61,410 nucleotides of DNA, from positions 1-61,410 of the forward strand of contig NZ_LZSY01000121.1 of the NCBI RefSeq assembly GCF_001665625.1, read 5' to 3'. The notes under the pieces were generated by a model that ran no database searches, was not told where the DNA came from, and saw only the letters and a program-made list of their open reading frames with translations. This stretch comes from Mycolicibacterium peregrinum (GTDB lineage Bacteria; Actinomycetota; Actinomycetes; Mycobacteriales; Mycobacteriaceae). Position 1 is the first letter of the stretch, and each line of letters opens with the position of its first letter. Below are positions 61,343 to 61,410 of the stretch, one piece after another. The position numbers and the translations under genes are program-made.

Positions 61343-61410
61343 TGTTCGGCGGTGTCCTACTTTTCCACCCGAGAGGGTAGTATCATCGGCGCTGGCAGGC
61401 TTAGCTTCCG
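61343..61410 (-). rRNA. rrf: 5S ribosomal RNA (3' part, runs off the window)
   Basis: On the minus strand the sequence ends GGTGGAAAAGTAGGACACCG continuing CCGAACA, the 3' end of mycobacterial 5S rRNA, with CGGAAGCTAAGCCTGCCAGC at the window edge. About 68 bases are inside the window. It belongs to an rRNA operon whose 16S and 23S genes must lie to the right. Confidence 0.95.

Overview
The window comes from a fast-growing mycobacterium (Mycolicibacterium type). The evidence is the GC-rich sequence, the conserved mycobacterial order der-cmk-rluB-scpB-scpA-parA, and the order xerD-nudix-pyrG-mctB-steA ... recN-nadK-tlyA-HAD-TPR (the Rv1691-Rv1713 order of M. tuberculosis as I remember it). A partial 5S rRNA lies at the right edge, next to that cluster. 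A second rRNA operon in the tyrS neighbourhood is, from memory, a trait of fast growers; tyrS itself is outside the window.

Layout. 0.1-16 kb: envelope and signalling genes. These are an acyltransferase, a membrane protein, a secreted zinc-hydrolase-like protein, an MpaB-type oxygenase with a divergent TetR regulator and an 18-bp palindromic operator, a shortened PknG-GlnH-GlnX operon, an FAD amine oxidase, a paralogue of the secreted protein, and an MmpS/MmpL pair whose mmpL is cut by one in-frame TAG. 16-23.4 kb: an accessory stretch of orphan genes ending at the 3' end of tRNA-Pro(GGG). It holds an immunity-like protein, a membrane/FlgT-C-like pair, a Gly/Cys-rich membrane peptide with its partner, a lone T4-gp19/contractile-injection tube protein, an unknown two-gene cassette and a truncated zinc-ribbon/HicB-like protein. 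23.5-28.6 kb: amino-acid permease, nitrilase-family hydrolase, GntR regulator and two TauE/SafE exporters, with a 36-codon small ORF between the exporters. 28.6-34.0 kb: conserved housekeeping genes.

34.1-47.8 kb: accessory metabolism inserted between the parA and xerD blocks. Its centre is a tight six-gene operon (34156-40721): ThDP-dependent enzyme, SRPBCC protein, KASIII-like enzyme with the catalytic His replaced by Asn, HisC-like aminotransferase, cytochrome P450 and O-methyltransferase. Adjacent genes overlap or nearly touch. This looks like a complete small-molecule pathway that I cannot match to a known product; it is the best candidate here for an undescribed system. A second O-methyltransferase, about 75% identical to the first by hand alignment, follows it. 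Next comes a TetR regulon (FMN reductase, TetR, two quinone-oxidoreductase-like proteins, a Gfo/Idh/MocA oxidoreductase, an isochorismatase-like hydrolase and an SDR). Three copies of the same inverted repeat, GGGGA-N4-TCCCC, mark its promoters.

47.8-61.4 kb: the conserved xerD-to-TPR block on the minus strand. It is interrupted by a CGNR-regulator/VOC/PNPOx-like module with its own palindrome, and ends at a strong rRNA terminator and the 3' part of 5S rRNA. All statements on homology come from reading translations and from memory of the families; no database search was run.
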